Source of the DNA: Halocaridina rubra
Lineage: Eukaryota; Arthropoda; Malacostraca; Decapoda; Atyidae
Reading direction: 5' to 3'
Length of the DNA stretch: 64,000 bases
NCBI GenBank assembly: GCA_037179515.1
Contig: JAXCGZ010017026.1
Coordinates: 108,501 to 172,500 of the forward strand
Under the pieces are notes generated by a model. The model saw only the letters and a program-made list of their open reading frames with translations. It did no database searches and had not been told where the DNA came from. Below, in pieces: positions 45,426 to 58,949 of the stretch (its first letter is position 1; the number at the start of each line of letters is the position of its first letter). The position numbers and the translations under genes are program-made.

Positions 45426-45652
45426 GGCACGATTTCTTAAACAGTGTAAACCTAGGATACCATATTGTTAGTTAGCTAGACACACAAATGGATTTCATAA
45501 ACGCATCTGACGCGGTTCTGTGTATGGCTAGGATCCCGCAGGGATCCTAGCCATACACAGAACCGCGTCAGATGCGTTTATGAAATCCATTTGTGTGTCT
45601 AGCTAACTAACAATATGGTATCCTATGTTTACACTGTTCAAGAAATCGGGCC
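45426..45652. mobile_element. Foldback MITE: almost perfect 112-bp inverted repeat
   Basis: Arms 45426-45537 and 45541-45652 around a 3-nt centre (GCA). By eye only about three positions near the outer ends differ (GGCACG against GGCCCG, one in CTTAAAC/CTTGAAC, and AAACCTAGG/AAACATAGG); the inner part is perfect. The trinucleotide ATA lies on both sides and could be a target duplication. There is no coding capacity. Near-perfect arms mean either recent origin or ongoing gene conversion; an assembly fold-back would not show the few outer mismatches. Confidence 0.85.
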
Positions 45653-46780
45653 ATAATCTGTAGTCCCTGAGGAGGGACTAGCCACCCTTTGAATGTTTAC
45701 AAGGATAACAGAGCAATTCGAACTAAATGAAGGGCATGGATAGAAAAACCAAATTGTATAAAAAAAAAGCAGCAAGAGAGGTAGTTTATCACTGACAGGT
45801 TAAAATTATGCAGCCTTAGCATGTTAGGAAGTATTAAGGAACATAACACATTCTATGCAATAATGTATCAGAACAGGAAAATCCAACTGAGTTCTTTCTC
45901 ATAATGTTACGCTGCATTCTGAACAGTCCATATATTTAGAATGAACTGCATTGACATAGTATTTTTCCTAAATATTGTCAACATTACTCATTTCTTACTG
46001 ACATATATAAATTTAATTGACAAATTACATCATAGACCTTATACAAGCTGCAGAGAAAAGATATTATGACATTTACCGTGCTTGGGGATAGGCACTATAA
46101 AAATGCTAACACTGAACTCTTAGTTTTAACACTGAAAAGTCAAAAGAGTACATCTACTCTCAGAATTCTTCATGCTCCGGCTCTGCCACATAGCAATATC
46201 AAAAGATAGGTTTTGTATCTGACATGTTCCATACAGATCTACAATCCTCTGGTACATAATGAACCAACCCTAACAGTGGGATAAGAGTGAGCAGTCTATC
46301 TTATGTAAGGCATCTAATTGGTATATTGAAGCAATGTTAAACTATAATGATGCTTAAAGTAGACCAATTTGGCATTATTTAATTATTTCAAGAAGAATTT
46401 ACACCTCATTGCCATTAACCTATTAGTGGGAAGTAAGAGTGATTATGATTTTATCATATACGTGTGTGATTGCACAGGGAATTCTCATTAGCAGTCATTT
46501 GTCTTTATTCTTCGCGGATTAGCCACGTTTCTTAATACTGTCTCCTAGTTTTCAAGATATATCTATATATCGTTATGACTTCATTAAGAAATATTGTTGT
46601 GTTCTTTTCATAAATTACTTTAGGCACGTTTTAGACCATTTTAAGTTTATACCTTTCATAATGAAGGTGGTAAATTCTCTTCGAGACTTGTTGTTGCATA
46701 ATCTCGAATTAGGAATATTCTTAGGGTGTTTTTGCCATCTCTGAAAAGAGACGGGAAGACAAATCTAATGGGGAAGACAA
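45653..46780. other. AT-rich sequence without recognisable genes
   Basis: About 1.1 kb; nothing recognised until an 18-bp direct duplication (GAAGACAAATCTAATGGG) at about 46755-46790 at the start of the LINE relic. Confidence 0.55.
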
Positions 46781-46786
46781 ATCTAA

Positions 46787-47006
46787 TGGGCAAGACACAT
46801 CGCAAGAATGGAGGAGAAGAGAGTACCCCAAAAAAGTCTTCTGGGCACATCTAAGAGGGACACAGACCACCGAGGCAACCAAAAAAAAAGGCTGGAGGAG
46901 CCGTCTGAATGAGATATCAGACGAGAGGGAGTGAGTCCAGGAGACTGGATTATTCTAGCACAGGATAGGACAGAACAAGAGCAGTCAGTGATCAACAAGT
47001 AGCCCA
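46787..47006 (+). pseudogene. C-terminal relic of an RTE-like non-LTR retrotransposon (LINE-D)
   Basis: The frame from 46787 reads WARHIARMEEKRVPQKSLLG, then KRDTDHRGNQKKRLEE, a stop, then GDWIILAQDRTEQEQ. The pattern GH(I/V)ARM-x-x-x-R-x-P, followed by R-G-x-x-K-x-R and W-x-x-LAQDR, is the conserved tail after the RT in RTE-type elements and in host genes derived from them. One stop and a short length make it a relic. Confidence 0.68.
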
Positions 47007-47121
47007 AAGACAAGTGGAGTAAGATAATAAGTAACTATCTTATAATACGGTAAGGGACTACCTAAACATATATAATAGTTAAGTAGAGTAGTAATAGACT
47101 TTAGCTACCCCATTGGTTCCA

Positions 47122-47387
<266 letters not shown>

Positions 47388-47549
47388 TTTGTCCCATTTC
47401 ATAAAGACTTCTAGAAGTGTCAGCACAATCGCCACATCCTAGTCCTTTTTTTTTTTCCCCTTCAGAAGTGCAGAATATATCTTGCCATAAACCACCATAA
47501 GAGGCAAGATGGGACAAAGCCTCAGGACCTCATTTATAATAGTATTAAC

Positions 47550-47647
47550 CTCCTGCCAGTTTCTGAAGGAGAAGGTGTCGTGTTTCATCTTCTTGCTCCG
47601 GTATGTTGAGGACACAAAGCTTTGTTAACTTAGCAATCCCACCAAAA
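47550..47647 (-). CDS. Candidate host exon, 98 nt (unknown gene)
   Basis: On the minus strand a good acceptor (CACTTTCCTTTAAACAG, pyrimidine-rich) precedes 47647, and a weaker donor (GAG followed by GTTAAT) follows 47550. The enclosed 98 nt are open in one frame and read FGGIAKLTKLCVLNIPEQED then ETRHLLLQKLAG, a normal-looking amphipathic sequence quite unlike the low-complexity frames around it. One base at each end is left over, so it is a phase-2 to phase-1 type exon. I do not recognise the protein. It may belong to the minus-strand gene upstream or to another gene; it could also be chance. Confidence 0.4.
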
Positions 47648-49321
47648 CTGTTTAAAGGAAAGTGACATAGTGAGGTCATGAGAGAACAAATTTCATTACA
47701 GAGGTAGCTAATCTTATATCGTACTTGCAGATCTCTTGAGCCATCATCCAATAATATGGATAAGGATAAGTTGTAAATTACTATGGAGAGAAAGGTATTT
47801 CGAAGAAAGTGCAGAATGCCAAAGTAACAATCATGGTGGAGGTCATATACCATGAAATAAATAGACACAAAAAGAACAAATTTATATACAATAATAATAA
47901 GACTGCGAAAAATTATATCCTCTTTTTCCTCATAAAGTCCTGGAAATAATTACAAAAGAATGCAGAAATGGTTACCAAAACTCCTTATCTAACTAACTCT
48001 TCTTGCTGAAACATAACTATACAAAGATGAGGAAAGGTCTAAAGGGCCTTTCTGCTTCAGTTCTTTTAACTTTGCAGCCATCTTGTGTAAATTAATAGTA
48101 ATTTATTAAGTATTACAATATGACACACTTAAATGTACACAGTGCAGGACACTGACAGATGCTTGCCACCATATGCTAACTTTTCTTGTTCGCCAAGTTC
48201 ACTCTAGAGGCAATTTATATCAAGCACTGGAGGTGGCTCACCTTCCTTTGTTTTTTTATGAGGAGAGCAAGAACTGTGCTTCCAAGCTTACAAAGTGGGT
48301 GACACTGTATCAACACAATACTGGAATTATACATTAGAAAGAGCTACGCCTCTCCAGAAGTTACATAACAATTATTAGCTGCACAGCCTCAATATTCTTT
48401 TCTTCACTTCCATTTAAAAATGCATGATGACTGCTTTATGATGGGGAAAAGAAATATACAAATGTGTAAGAACCTGGTGAAAGAACAGTTTTTATGACAT
48501 CTGTCTGTTATAGGAAACCTCTCAAAGAATTCTGCTACACATGCCAGGAAGTGAAAACATAGTTTTCCCGTTTGCTCATTTTTTTTTTTAACTGGAAAGG
48601 GATAAAAACTTGAAAAACTGCTCTAAAGATCACTGCACTCTCAGTGATGTGGCTCTTAGCACTTCTCTCCATATGAATGCTAATTAGGTTGCTAAATTTA
48701 GATTGTTCAAGATTTGAGCTCCCAATTAATGCATTGAAGAACTCTAATATTATATTATCATTTATTTAACAGAGGCTGGTAGTGCTTACTTTTGTCATGA
48801 TATTCACAACCCTCACGACTTTTTAAGTCAGGTGAATGGGCAGCAGCTGTCAAAACCTACATGTTTTTGGTAAATTGTCTTGTTTATACTAGAGATAATC
48901 TTGCAAATATATTTTTTCCTAATTTCAAGGAAAAATTAAAATAAATATGATTATTACTGATCCCTCTACTTTTATTTAGTGTACATAATTTTTCAATGTA
49001 ATAAATTTGCAAATATAGAAATTTCTTTGCAGGAGGGAAGCTGCATCAGTTTCAGGGCATTAGCAACAGGCTTGACCTATCCGCCAATTATGTGCATCAT
49101 CTAATTTACTGGATAGGTACTGAAGCAATGGGATAACTGGAGAAATAGTTTGGTTTCTGATGAATCAGAGTAACAGAGTCCTCAGGTAACTCATCATGTG
49201 ATTTGTAGATTGGAGATGGATTTCTGTCTATGTAATACTAAGTTCTGAACACTCCCTAACATGTATTTCCATGGATTGACATCGAATGATGATTCCCAAT
49301 CCATCACCCAGTTTCCTAATA
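47648..49321. other. AT-rich sequence without recognisable genes
   Basis: About 1.7 kb; no motif or repeat recognised on either strand. Confidence 0.55.
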
Positions 49322-50794
49322 CAGAGGGTCCCCAGATTACGTGGTCCCTGAGCTATGCGATTCCACCGTTAGGACAGAGGCCCCTGGATTATTAATCAAT
49401 CAAAATTTTTCACTGACCTGGTTTGTGTGGTAAATTCAAACTGCGCGATAAACAGTTTGTGAGGGTGGCAGACGAATACACAGCTAGCAGCACTGATGTA
49501 TTTGTACATATAAAGTTCATGGCTTCATGTGTTTATTTGTTTATATATTTGGTTATTTGAAGGAATTATATTTATTTTATTTAAAAAATTACCAACTTAC
49601 ATGGCCGTAAAAATTATCTTTAAGCGAATAAGTTTGATGTTGGCCTTTGGAATACATTGTCACACTGCATTGTTGTATACGTATATATCAAATTAATGGT
49701 TTTATTTATTTATTTGTTTATGTATTTGGTTATTTGAAGGAGCTAGATTTAATGTATTTACAAATTTACCAAATACATAGCTGTAAACATGATCTTTTAT
49801 GCGAAAAAGTTTGTTGAGGTTGGCCTTTGGAATACGTCATCATATGGCATTGTTGTATGCGTATATATAAAGTTGATGGTTTTATTTATTTATGTAATTG
49901 GTTATTTAAAGGAATTAGACTGAGAAGAACCATTGTGCAGTTCAAATCTTATCAAGTCCATAAAAGGAAATCAAAGAAATGAACTTATGAAAAGAGTGAT
50001 AGCCGAAAAACGAAACAAGAAAAAGGAGTATTGGGTAATATCAGCTATAGTATTTATGGATAAAATAAATATCACCTGTGAAGAACAGAAATCTATTACG
50101 AAACAAGATGTTAAAAGGGAAATTAAAAGCAATGATCTTAACAATTGGATAAATGATGTACAAGAAAGGTCAAGTTTAAACATTTACTCCGAATGGAAAG
50201 AAAATCTATATGACAATAGAATAGCATCAGTTTTTTTTTTTTTTTTTTTTTTACAAAACAAGAACAAATATAAATTTTGGAGAAAAAGAGAAACCAAAAG
50301 GACATCACAATGAGAACGTGTTTTTAAGAAAGGTGCTATTGTAAAATCATTGCTTCTCAACCTTAACCTGAACCTCTCGTCTCCATGTTTATTATCGTGC
50401 TCATTCGCTGTGATTACATACTTTCAACATGATTAAAATCTGAGCCTTCTGTTGATTCAGGAGAAAACAAAAAGACAGTTTGATGCCATGGAAATGGGAA
50501 AGGGGAGGGGGAAGAAGCAGCATCTCTCACTTCCCGCTCGTATGTCATATTATTGCTCTTGTTCTTGTTCAGTGGTGTTATGTCGTTCGACCCTAAGTTT
50601 GATATGGGGGCTGCAGTTATCCAGATGCAAGCCAACCACAGTAGTAAAGGTAAGTTTTTTTTTATGTTTTAGAGTATTTATTTTCAGCATTGTTGGAGAC
50701 CTAGGTTCGAATATAGGTGTTTTCCGATTTATGATGATATCTAGGATACGGCAGCCGTCAGGAAAGGAATCCTGTCGTAAATCGGGGACCCGCT
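49322..50794 (+). mobile_element. Tigger family-1 element, most of the transposase deleted
   Basis: TIRs CAGAGGGTCCCCAGATTACG (left) and AGCGGGTCCCCGATTTACGA (right, reversed) next to TA. The left part holds about two and a half subterminal modules (GGTTATTTGAAGG at 49551, 49728 and 49900). The right part keeps the last coding bit (CAGATGCAAGCCAACCACAG, compare CAGTATGCAAGCCGACTACA at 30609) and the 3' UTR. The middle is replaced by unrelated sequence with a LINE-like frame (49933-50313). Confidence 0.78.
49933..50313 (+). pseudogene. Possible LINE C-terminal relic inside Tigger
   Basis: A 126-residue frame, Lys- and Asn-rich. NDVQERSSLNIYSEWKENLY resembles the W..x..SSL..Y...K segment found downstream of the RT in several crustacean-type LINEs. 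A T-run (50230-50252) near the end translates to poly-Phe and may be a poly-A tail of an inverted fragment. The assignment is weak; it could be a chance frame. Confidence 0.35.
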
Positions 50795-50796
50795 TA

Positions 50797-52312
<1,516 letters not shown>

Positions 52313-53215
52313 TGCTTATCTATAGTTAACTATTCTATCTGACTCCATCTGTTGTATTTATAATATTATACTTGCAAACGAATTATTGTAAAACAAATAT
52401 TACTATGAAGAGCTCAACAGAACATAGATTTGAATGAGTTTTTCTCTTTCTCCACACAAACAGATCTCTCAACACTTCCCTTTAACTTCTGCATACGTGT
52501 TGTTAATTGGCATCGATGAGATAGCAATTTGACACCTCCATAAGACAAACAGCTACTCATGCCTTGTTTTGAGAGTTGTCTTTTTCACCATAACCAACTT
52601 AAGGTGTGGCTCATTATGGTTTAATATGATCTATGAAGCCAACGATACTATGCCCTAAACCAGCTGATTCAACATTCAGCATAGAACTTCCGTATACTAA
52701 ATTCTGAGAGTAGCTTTACTCAAAGACCTGCCAGAGTGGGGAAATTACCAAAACAAAAATAAATAAATAAAATAATAATAATAATAATAGTTTACAAAGT
52801 GAACAGATGTGTCATTTGGTCATATAAAAGGAAAGAAACAAAAATGTTTCTATAGTACAAAGTTGGCGAAGCAATACCAAACGCTGACATAAATAAAATG
52901 CATAACTACGGTATCTTATTAAATTCCAGACACAATGTGAACTCTTTCCCTTATACATACATATAGTTTTTTTTTTCTAGCATTTCTATGAAATGAACAT
53001 ACAGAAGTTCTGGTGAGATTCTATAATAGAACTATTGATCTTCCAGACATTCACTTTTCCATGACCAATGGTACAGATATAATAAACGTCGAAATTTCAA
53101 TAAAAGCAGCAAGTGCTTATCTAATACAAACTGGAAAACTACCTCTTTTGATAACAGTCAACTGTATGAATAATCATTGTAGTATGTGATGGAGAATATC
53201 CAATACATCATTATT

Positions 53216-53424
53216 GGATCAGCTAAAAATTAGCGATCCCCAGTATATCAAATAACACTGCAAGTTGTTAGGTTTGGTTTGGTTACCTGAGTTAGATTAA
53301 GTTAAGTTGCTAGGTTGGGTTAGGTAGCCCAACCCGACCCAACCTAACCTAACTTAAACTAACCTAACAGAAAAATGTACGTGGTTACTTAATGTGCTTG
53401 GGGTCGTTAATCTTTAGCTGATCC
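53216..53424. mobile_element. TTAGG-bearing MITE, copy 3 (209 bp), perfect 8-bp target duplication
   Basis: Inverted ends GGATCAGCTAAAAATTAGCG and GGATCAGCTAAAGATTAACG (reversed). Flanked by TCATTATT at 53208-53215 and 53425-53432, an exact 8-bp duplication as produced by hAT-superfamily transposases. The centre is a palindrome-like run of TTAGGTTTGG / TAGGTTGGGTTAGGTAG on one side and CCAACCTAACCTAACTTAAA on the other. No coding capacity. Confidence 0.9.
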
Positions 53425-53848
53425 TCATTATTTTTAGTTCTATACAATAGTCTTGCAATTATATATATGGGAAAACCATACCATAGAGTCAAAAGTCAAT
53501 AATTGAATTATTTAGAAGGAATAAAAAACTGCTCGATAATTCAATTCTCTTCTTACCCTTAATCAAATATACCTTCAAAAACCAATTATAAACTACTTAA
53601 AAGAAAAAAAACCTGAGACAGATTTGAAAACTATATTATCCATTACTTCAACTTGCATTTTTCAGCTCAATGCTTTGGAAGCTCTTATAATATTATTTAT
53701 TCCCTCATAAAATACCCATAGCACCAGAATGTCTCGCATAAGGATTTAAAAATATATTTATATATATGTATATACTGTATATATAAAGAAATTTCTTCAC
53801 ACATTTTTCACCTGGGCCCACTACGCCTCCCCCATCTTCTTGTCAAAG

Positions 53849-53854
53849 TTTATT
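53849..53854 (-). promoter_or_regulatory. Possible polyadenylation signal
   Basis: AATAAA on the minus strand, 23 nt after the stop codon at 53877-53879. It supports a 3' end there only if the terminal exon is real. Confidence 0.4.
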
Positions 53855-53876
53855 GAACACAATTCCTAAATCAACA

Positions 53877-53945
53877 TCACAGATTCTCTAGTGCTTCATC
53901 GGACACAAATACTTCGTCTTCATCATTCATATCCTTAGACTCTCT
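53877..53945 (-). CDS. Possible terminal exon of the minus-strand host gene
   Basis: On the minus strand, after an AG (AGCAG) at 53946-53950, the frame reads RESKDMNDEDEVFVSDEALE then NL and TGA, an acidic C-terminal tail typical of a real protein end. Starting at 53945 gives phase 0, matching the phase in which exon 56895-56206 would end. AATAAA follows after 23 nt. Against it: the acceptor has almost no pyrimidine tract (TATATAAATAGATGGTAAGCAG region, purine- and A-rich). Confidence 0.35.
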   Translation of the reverse strand, partial: RESKDMNDEDEVFVSDEALENL

Positions 53946-53949
53946 CTGC

Positions 53950-56205
53950 TTACCATCTATTTATATATATCCAGAGATATAACTGCTGGCATTACATATT
54001 TGTCTATAAAGATCCTCAGAAAATTGCTAGTTTTTTTTTTAATCTGCTTCAGTGAACTCTTGACATTGTGTTTGTATATAATCACTATTAGATATTCAGT
54101 TACGAAGAATTTACATTTGTCTAACTTGAGATGATAAAGTAGATTAGTTTTGTGAAATTATTGATCAGGATTACAGGAGGAGAGTATTTAAGCCACTAAA
54201 AAATTGTAATCATGATTGGTGATGAAAGAATCAAGGTGAAAGTCAAAGGGAAACGAGCTAAAATTGGGAAATGGCGAGACGCCATGAAAAAGCAATAGTG
54301 TTACGAAATGATAACTGATAAACAATGTTTTATATTATCCAAAAACTGTTGACCCATATTATAGGTTCCACAGTAACAGAATACCTTTGATGTATTAGGG
54401 ACATAATATTGCAAATTTTTAATTACATGGAATTACAAGCTTTAAATGATGTTTGCCATAAAGAGACCAGGTACTATACAATAGGGTCGAGTGATTTCTG
54501 GAAATTTTCTGAATGATCGAGGCATTGGAAAACTAGCACGTTTCAGATTTGGACCGAATCATACAACTGCAATGGAACTGAATATGACCAACACGAGTAA
54601 TAATAGAACTGAATGATCCTGAAACACAATTAGACCAGAACAAGTTACACAGCTTGATTAGAAAGAGGTTGGTGAAAAGCAGCTGAATGAGATAATAATA
54701 ATTATCTGAGAAAAAGTAAGCGGAAAAACTGAAGGCATTGAAACTTTTTGAATTATGAGCAGCGTGGCTGGGCTCACTGTATATTAGGACTTGATAAGTT
54801 TACCATATATATATTTTACTTTATTTCTTTCAGCTTTGGCCAATCATACTGCACTCTCAGCCTCAAACATACATACCATGTGTGATGCATTCTTGCACAA
54901 AGACTGCTTAGCAGCTAAGGTTGGAAGGATTATCACCTGCCAACATGGCAGAACAATTAGTTTACAGGAAGTCTTATTACAAAACCTAATATTTACCTGG
55001 CAGTGGAATAACAGTGAGTGTTGCTTACAATACTATCCTCTCCACATGAAAAACCAACCAAGCCTGGAGATATAATGCAAAACTGCAGATATTGTGTCAT
55101 TTCGGACCTCTCTGTTTCGGTATTTCAACGTATTTGTGCATGTTGGTGTGTTAATAGGTGTTCTTGTTACACAAGATAAAAGGTTAACTATTAGCAAGGC
55201 CTTGCTGTGAGTTATTTGTCTCGTTATGTTGCATTTTAATCTGCTGAGTTAAAATAAGTAAAGTGATTTTTTTCCTCCTAGGCTCATTTTATCTTTTTTA
55301 ATAACTCTCCATGACCAATGCTGCTCCCATCCAGCCACAGGGAACATACTAAGTTTAACCATTACACAATAATGAATCACAATTTGACATTATATAATTA
55401 AGAAGTAATAAAAGCTAAGAAGTTTTGCTGTGTTCCCTGAGTCTCTGATTTACCTCACTCACCACCTACAGGTTGCCCAGCCACACTCCCTCAGTCATTG
55501 CCATGCACCACACATCATCATCATCACCTGTCCAGTGAGATACAGAGAGAAGAGGCCTATCACATTTAAGAATTGGCCCTGGAAATGCTGCTGTACTCTA
55601 CAATACACTGAGTGAGCCATACTGGCTGTCAACAGTACAAAACAGAGCTAAACAATTCTGCAATGATGACAACCACTGTGACTCTGGTCCAGGGGACCCC
55701 AGGCACTGGTGACTCTTTCACCCACCACTACAGCGGCTGGTCCCAACTGCTATGGTCCTTGCATGCTTTGCCCGCTTTTGATGAGTCTGAATACAAGCTT
55801 CCTGACTCTTACATGCACCAGTCCCATGTGGCAAGCCCATAATCACTCTCCCAATTGCTGCCTTTCCAGCGTACATGAGGCAATGCTTAAGAATAGGACG
55901 TACTCTGCTATTCTGACATGGCCCTGCGTACACACGCTGGCAGACAACAATGCACGGATGTGCACCTGAGCACTGGCCCAATATCACTGAGCACCACGAC
56001 ATCTGCTGGCTGCAGCACTATATCACTCGTCATTTTATCACATCCCAGGGGATATAACAACTTTCGATACAACAAGTACATTTTAAATGATATATAGTAT
56101 GTATGAAAGACTAAGAAACTGACTTGGTGGTCATATTTTCCAACTGTCTGTCCTTTGCTCTGAAGGTCTAGTAACACTTCTATATAAGGTGGGATTTTCT
56201 ATTAC
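53950..56205. other. Probable intron or intergenic sequence
   Basis: About 2.3 kb. The part 55430-56030 is clearly higher in GC than its surroundings and has overlapping open frames on both strands (for example 55718-56002 minus), but no family motif and no well-bounded exon. It may be untranslated sequence, an unrecognised exon or an old repeat. Confidence 0.45.
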
Positions 56206-56895
56206 CTCACTATATACGGATGGATGGTCTTGGTCTGCAGACGTATTGCAACCCGAATGAGAAGAATGTTCCAACGCTTGTAATAAGTCTCCCTGTACAC
56301 CCAAACTACCACCAATGCGTCCTCCTTGGGAAGCCCCCGATTCACTCGGGTAAGCAGGAGAGGAAGATGAGGGTCCACAGGGCACTGGCACCATGGTAAT
56401 GTTCGCCAAAGCACTAGCTGCTGGGCCGTAAGTTAAGGGAACATTATGTTCTTGAGAAGACAAAACAGTATCAGAAACCAACACCCCTTGATGTCTACTG
56501 CCTCGTCTACCTCCATCCTGAGATGTCGAAGGTCCTCTGTCATTCTTTGGTGAGGTAAACTGTATCGCTCCAATACGATTCGCGAACGAAAGCGACCCTC
56601 GATTTCCCGAGCCTCCTGTCTTTCGCGCTCTTCTCGGCGACCCCCTGCTTGATTCGTCCGGCCAAGATGACGAGGACGGCGATGCTGATGATGCCATAGA
56701 CACAATTGCATGTGGGTTTGATTTTGCATCGAGGGAAGCTGAATGACGTTGAAGGTGCGCTACACCTTGCACTCCTACCATCTCTCCATGCACTGGAAAA
56801 ACTCCCATGGAATACGACCGATGAGGGCCTTCACTTTCAACATCAAAAGGGGTTTTATTTGGAGGAGATTTGATGTATTCTCTCGTAATTTCCGC
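56206..56895 (-). CDS. Candidate host exon: Ser/Gly/Pro-rich disordered protein segment (230 codons)
   Basis: On the minus strand the acceptor TCAATATTTCTTCCAG precedes 56895, and a donor-like GTGAG followed by GTAATAG ends it at 56206, giving 690 nt, exactly 230 codons in phase 0. If that donor is not used, the frame reaches TGA at 56131-56133 and the exon would be terminal. The protein starts AEITREYIKSPPNKTPFDVE and is rich in Ser, Gly, Pro and Arg, with SSASPSSSSWPDESSRGSPR and SFANRIGAIQFTSPKNDRGP. No enzyme motif or membrane segment is seen. It looks like the disordered cytoplasmic tail or linker of a larger protein. GC content is much higher than the flanks and CpG is frequent, as in coding DNA. 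I do not recognise the family. Confidence 0.62.
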
Positions 56896-57129
56896 CTGGA
56901 AGAAATATTGACAAGAATTATTTATTCCTGCATTACATAACACACTTTCCAAATCTGAAAACAAGACTATTTAGTGAATTATGTTATAATGATCCTACAA
57001 TAAAAAGGGCATAATTACAGGTGCTCTAAACAGGTGCAGTATCATACTTTTATGTGCTCATTTTAAACACTGTCAGTGTTACTTCACTTCCCTGCAAACC
57101 TTGCGCTATAAGGTATTTAACCCAGAACT

Positions 57130-57945
57130 GTCAGGTGGAAGATTATAGCCAACATCGGACCCATACAGCTTGCAAACTGGTAATTTCTGGGGTTTCTAAG
57201 ATTTTAGCCAAAAGAGGACCCACGCATCTGGGAATGTGGTAGATTATAGGGTTTCAAAGATTACAACCAAAGTTCCCATAGATTTTGCAATGTGGTAGTC
57301 TCTGGGGTTTCAGGATTATAACTAAGAAACTTGTCCCATACATTTTGCAATTTGGTAGTTTTTGGGGTTTCCAAGATTATAAACAAGCAAGGACACCTAC
57401 ACCATGCAATTTGGTAGTATGGGCGTTTCCATGATTATAACAATTAAAGGACTCATACATTTTGCAACTTGGTACTTTTTGGAGTTTCCAAAACTATAAC
57501 CAAAAATTAGACCCAAACATTTTGCAGTTTGGTATTATTTGGTGCTTTCAAGATTACAATAATAAAAAGGACTAATACAATTGCAATTATGTAGCTGTTG
57601 GTAATTTCAAGATTACAGTATAACAAAAAAGGACCCGTAAGTTTTGCAATTTGGTAGTTTTCGTTGTTTACAAGATTATATCCAAAAAAGGACCAATATA
57701 TTTGGCAATTTAGTAGAATTTTATGTTTCCAATACTATAGCCAAAAATGGACCATTACAACTTGCAATCTGGTAGCTTTTAGTACTTAAAATATTATTAT
57801 TAAAAAAAAGGAACCATACAGCTTGTAATCTGGTAGTTTTTGTTATCTCCAAGGGCATAAAAAAAAAGGACGTATGCATTTTGCCATTTGGTAGTTTTTA
57901 GTGTTTCCAAGATTATAACCAAATAAGAACCCATACAGCACTGCT
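57130..57945. repeat. Minisatellite, about 13 units of 60-62 bp
   Basis: Each unit follows the plan GGACCCATACA..TTTGCAA.TTGGTAG, then TTTTTGG.GTTTCCAAGATTATAACCAA. Unit-to-unit spacing is close to 60 bp; units are clearly diverged (single-base changes and small indels), so the array is old. It lies in the presumed intron between the exons at 56206 and 59549. No coding signal. Confidence 0.88.
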
Positions 57946-58024
57946 TGTCATGTATTTATATACAACTGAGAAGATTATATATTAACTTATTTTAAGGTTT
58001 TAAGAAATAAATATGGCCATTTTG

Positions 58025-58028
<4 letters not shown>

Positions 58029-58104
<76 letters not shown>
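58029..58104. repeat. (AT)n microsatellite
   Basis: About 76 bp of AT. The following 850 bp (58105-58949) contain no recognisable gene; a 10-bp inverted repeat (GGCTGTCTGGACAGACAGCC) lies at 58467-58486. Confidence 0.94.
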
Positions 58105-58108
<4 letters not shown>

Positions 58109-58949
58109 TCTGTCTTGGAAAGAAGAGAAAGGACATAGTGTTAGCGAAGCCAGGAGGGAAGTTGTCTGGTAATGAGAATATAGGATTAATTCATCTCACA
58201 ATGGAGGATATACAATACAGTACTTATATAAAAATTACCACATCTGCTAGATAAGTGGGTAAATATGTTTTTTTATTAAATTCTATGTTACTTTCCAGAC
58301 AGTAAGTTCTTCCTTGTATGCGCTATTCGCCTCATACCTGTCAAGGTAGATGAACAGCACCATAAGACTGCACCCATTACAACCACATATACCAACAACA
58401 TAACATTGTCCCTGAGAGTTCTGTGGGAAAGCCCGGGTTCGGCAGTGGCTTTTCTTTGGGACTCTGGGCTGTCTGGACAGACAGCCTAGGGAGCATCAAT
58501 AACAACACCATAAAGGAGCCTCAGGCAGCATGAAAATGTACTATTTTCTCCACCTAAATATGTATCATGTCTTCCTTTTCCCTCAGATGGCAGTAGTGGC
58601 AAGATACAGGTAGTAGACTTTTTAGAGGCTCCAAGAATGAGTCATATATTTTTTATTACTAATTCTCCTGCTATTGGAACAGCACTCCGTTTAAATAGAT
58701 TATTGCACTATGCATCATTGTAAAATATATTACCATACCCAAGTAAAAAAAAAAGTCTTTTTAGTAAGTAAAGATCACGAATTAAGAAAAAGGACACAAG
58801 AGTAGGGTTTCTGCTCATTTGCAAACTGCCCGTGCCCTCCTTTGACATCTCTGCTTTTATCCAGATAAAAAAAAAGAATTCCTTTATATAATATAATTCC
58901 GCCACGTGATTTCTTTTCATCTTCTATTAGACACATTCCAAATTTCAAA

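Noticed and set aside
54791..55075. 94-residue frame with a signal-peptide-like start
   Set aside because: AT-rich start by chance; no family pattern, no splice or poly-A context.
55718..56002. Cys-rich 94-residue minus-strand frame
   Set aside because: Overlapping frames exist on both strands of this GC-richer stretch; no motif or well-bounded exon supports one of them.
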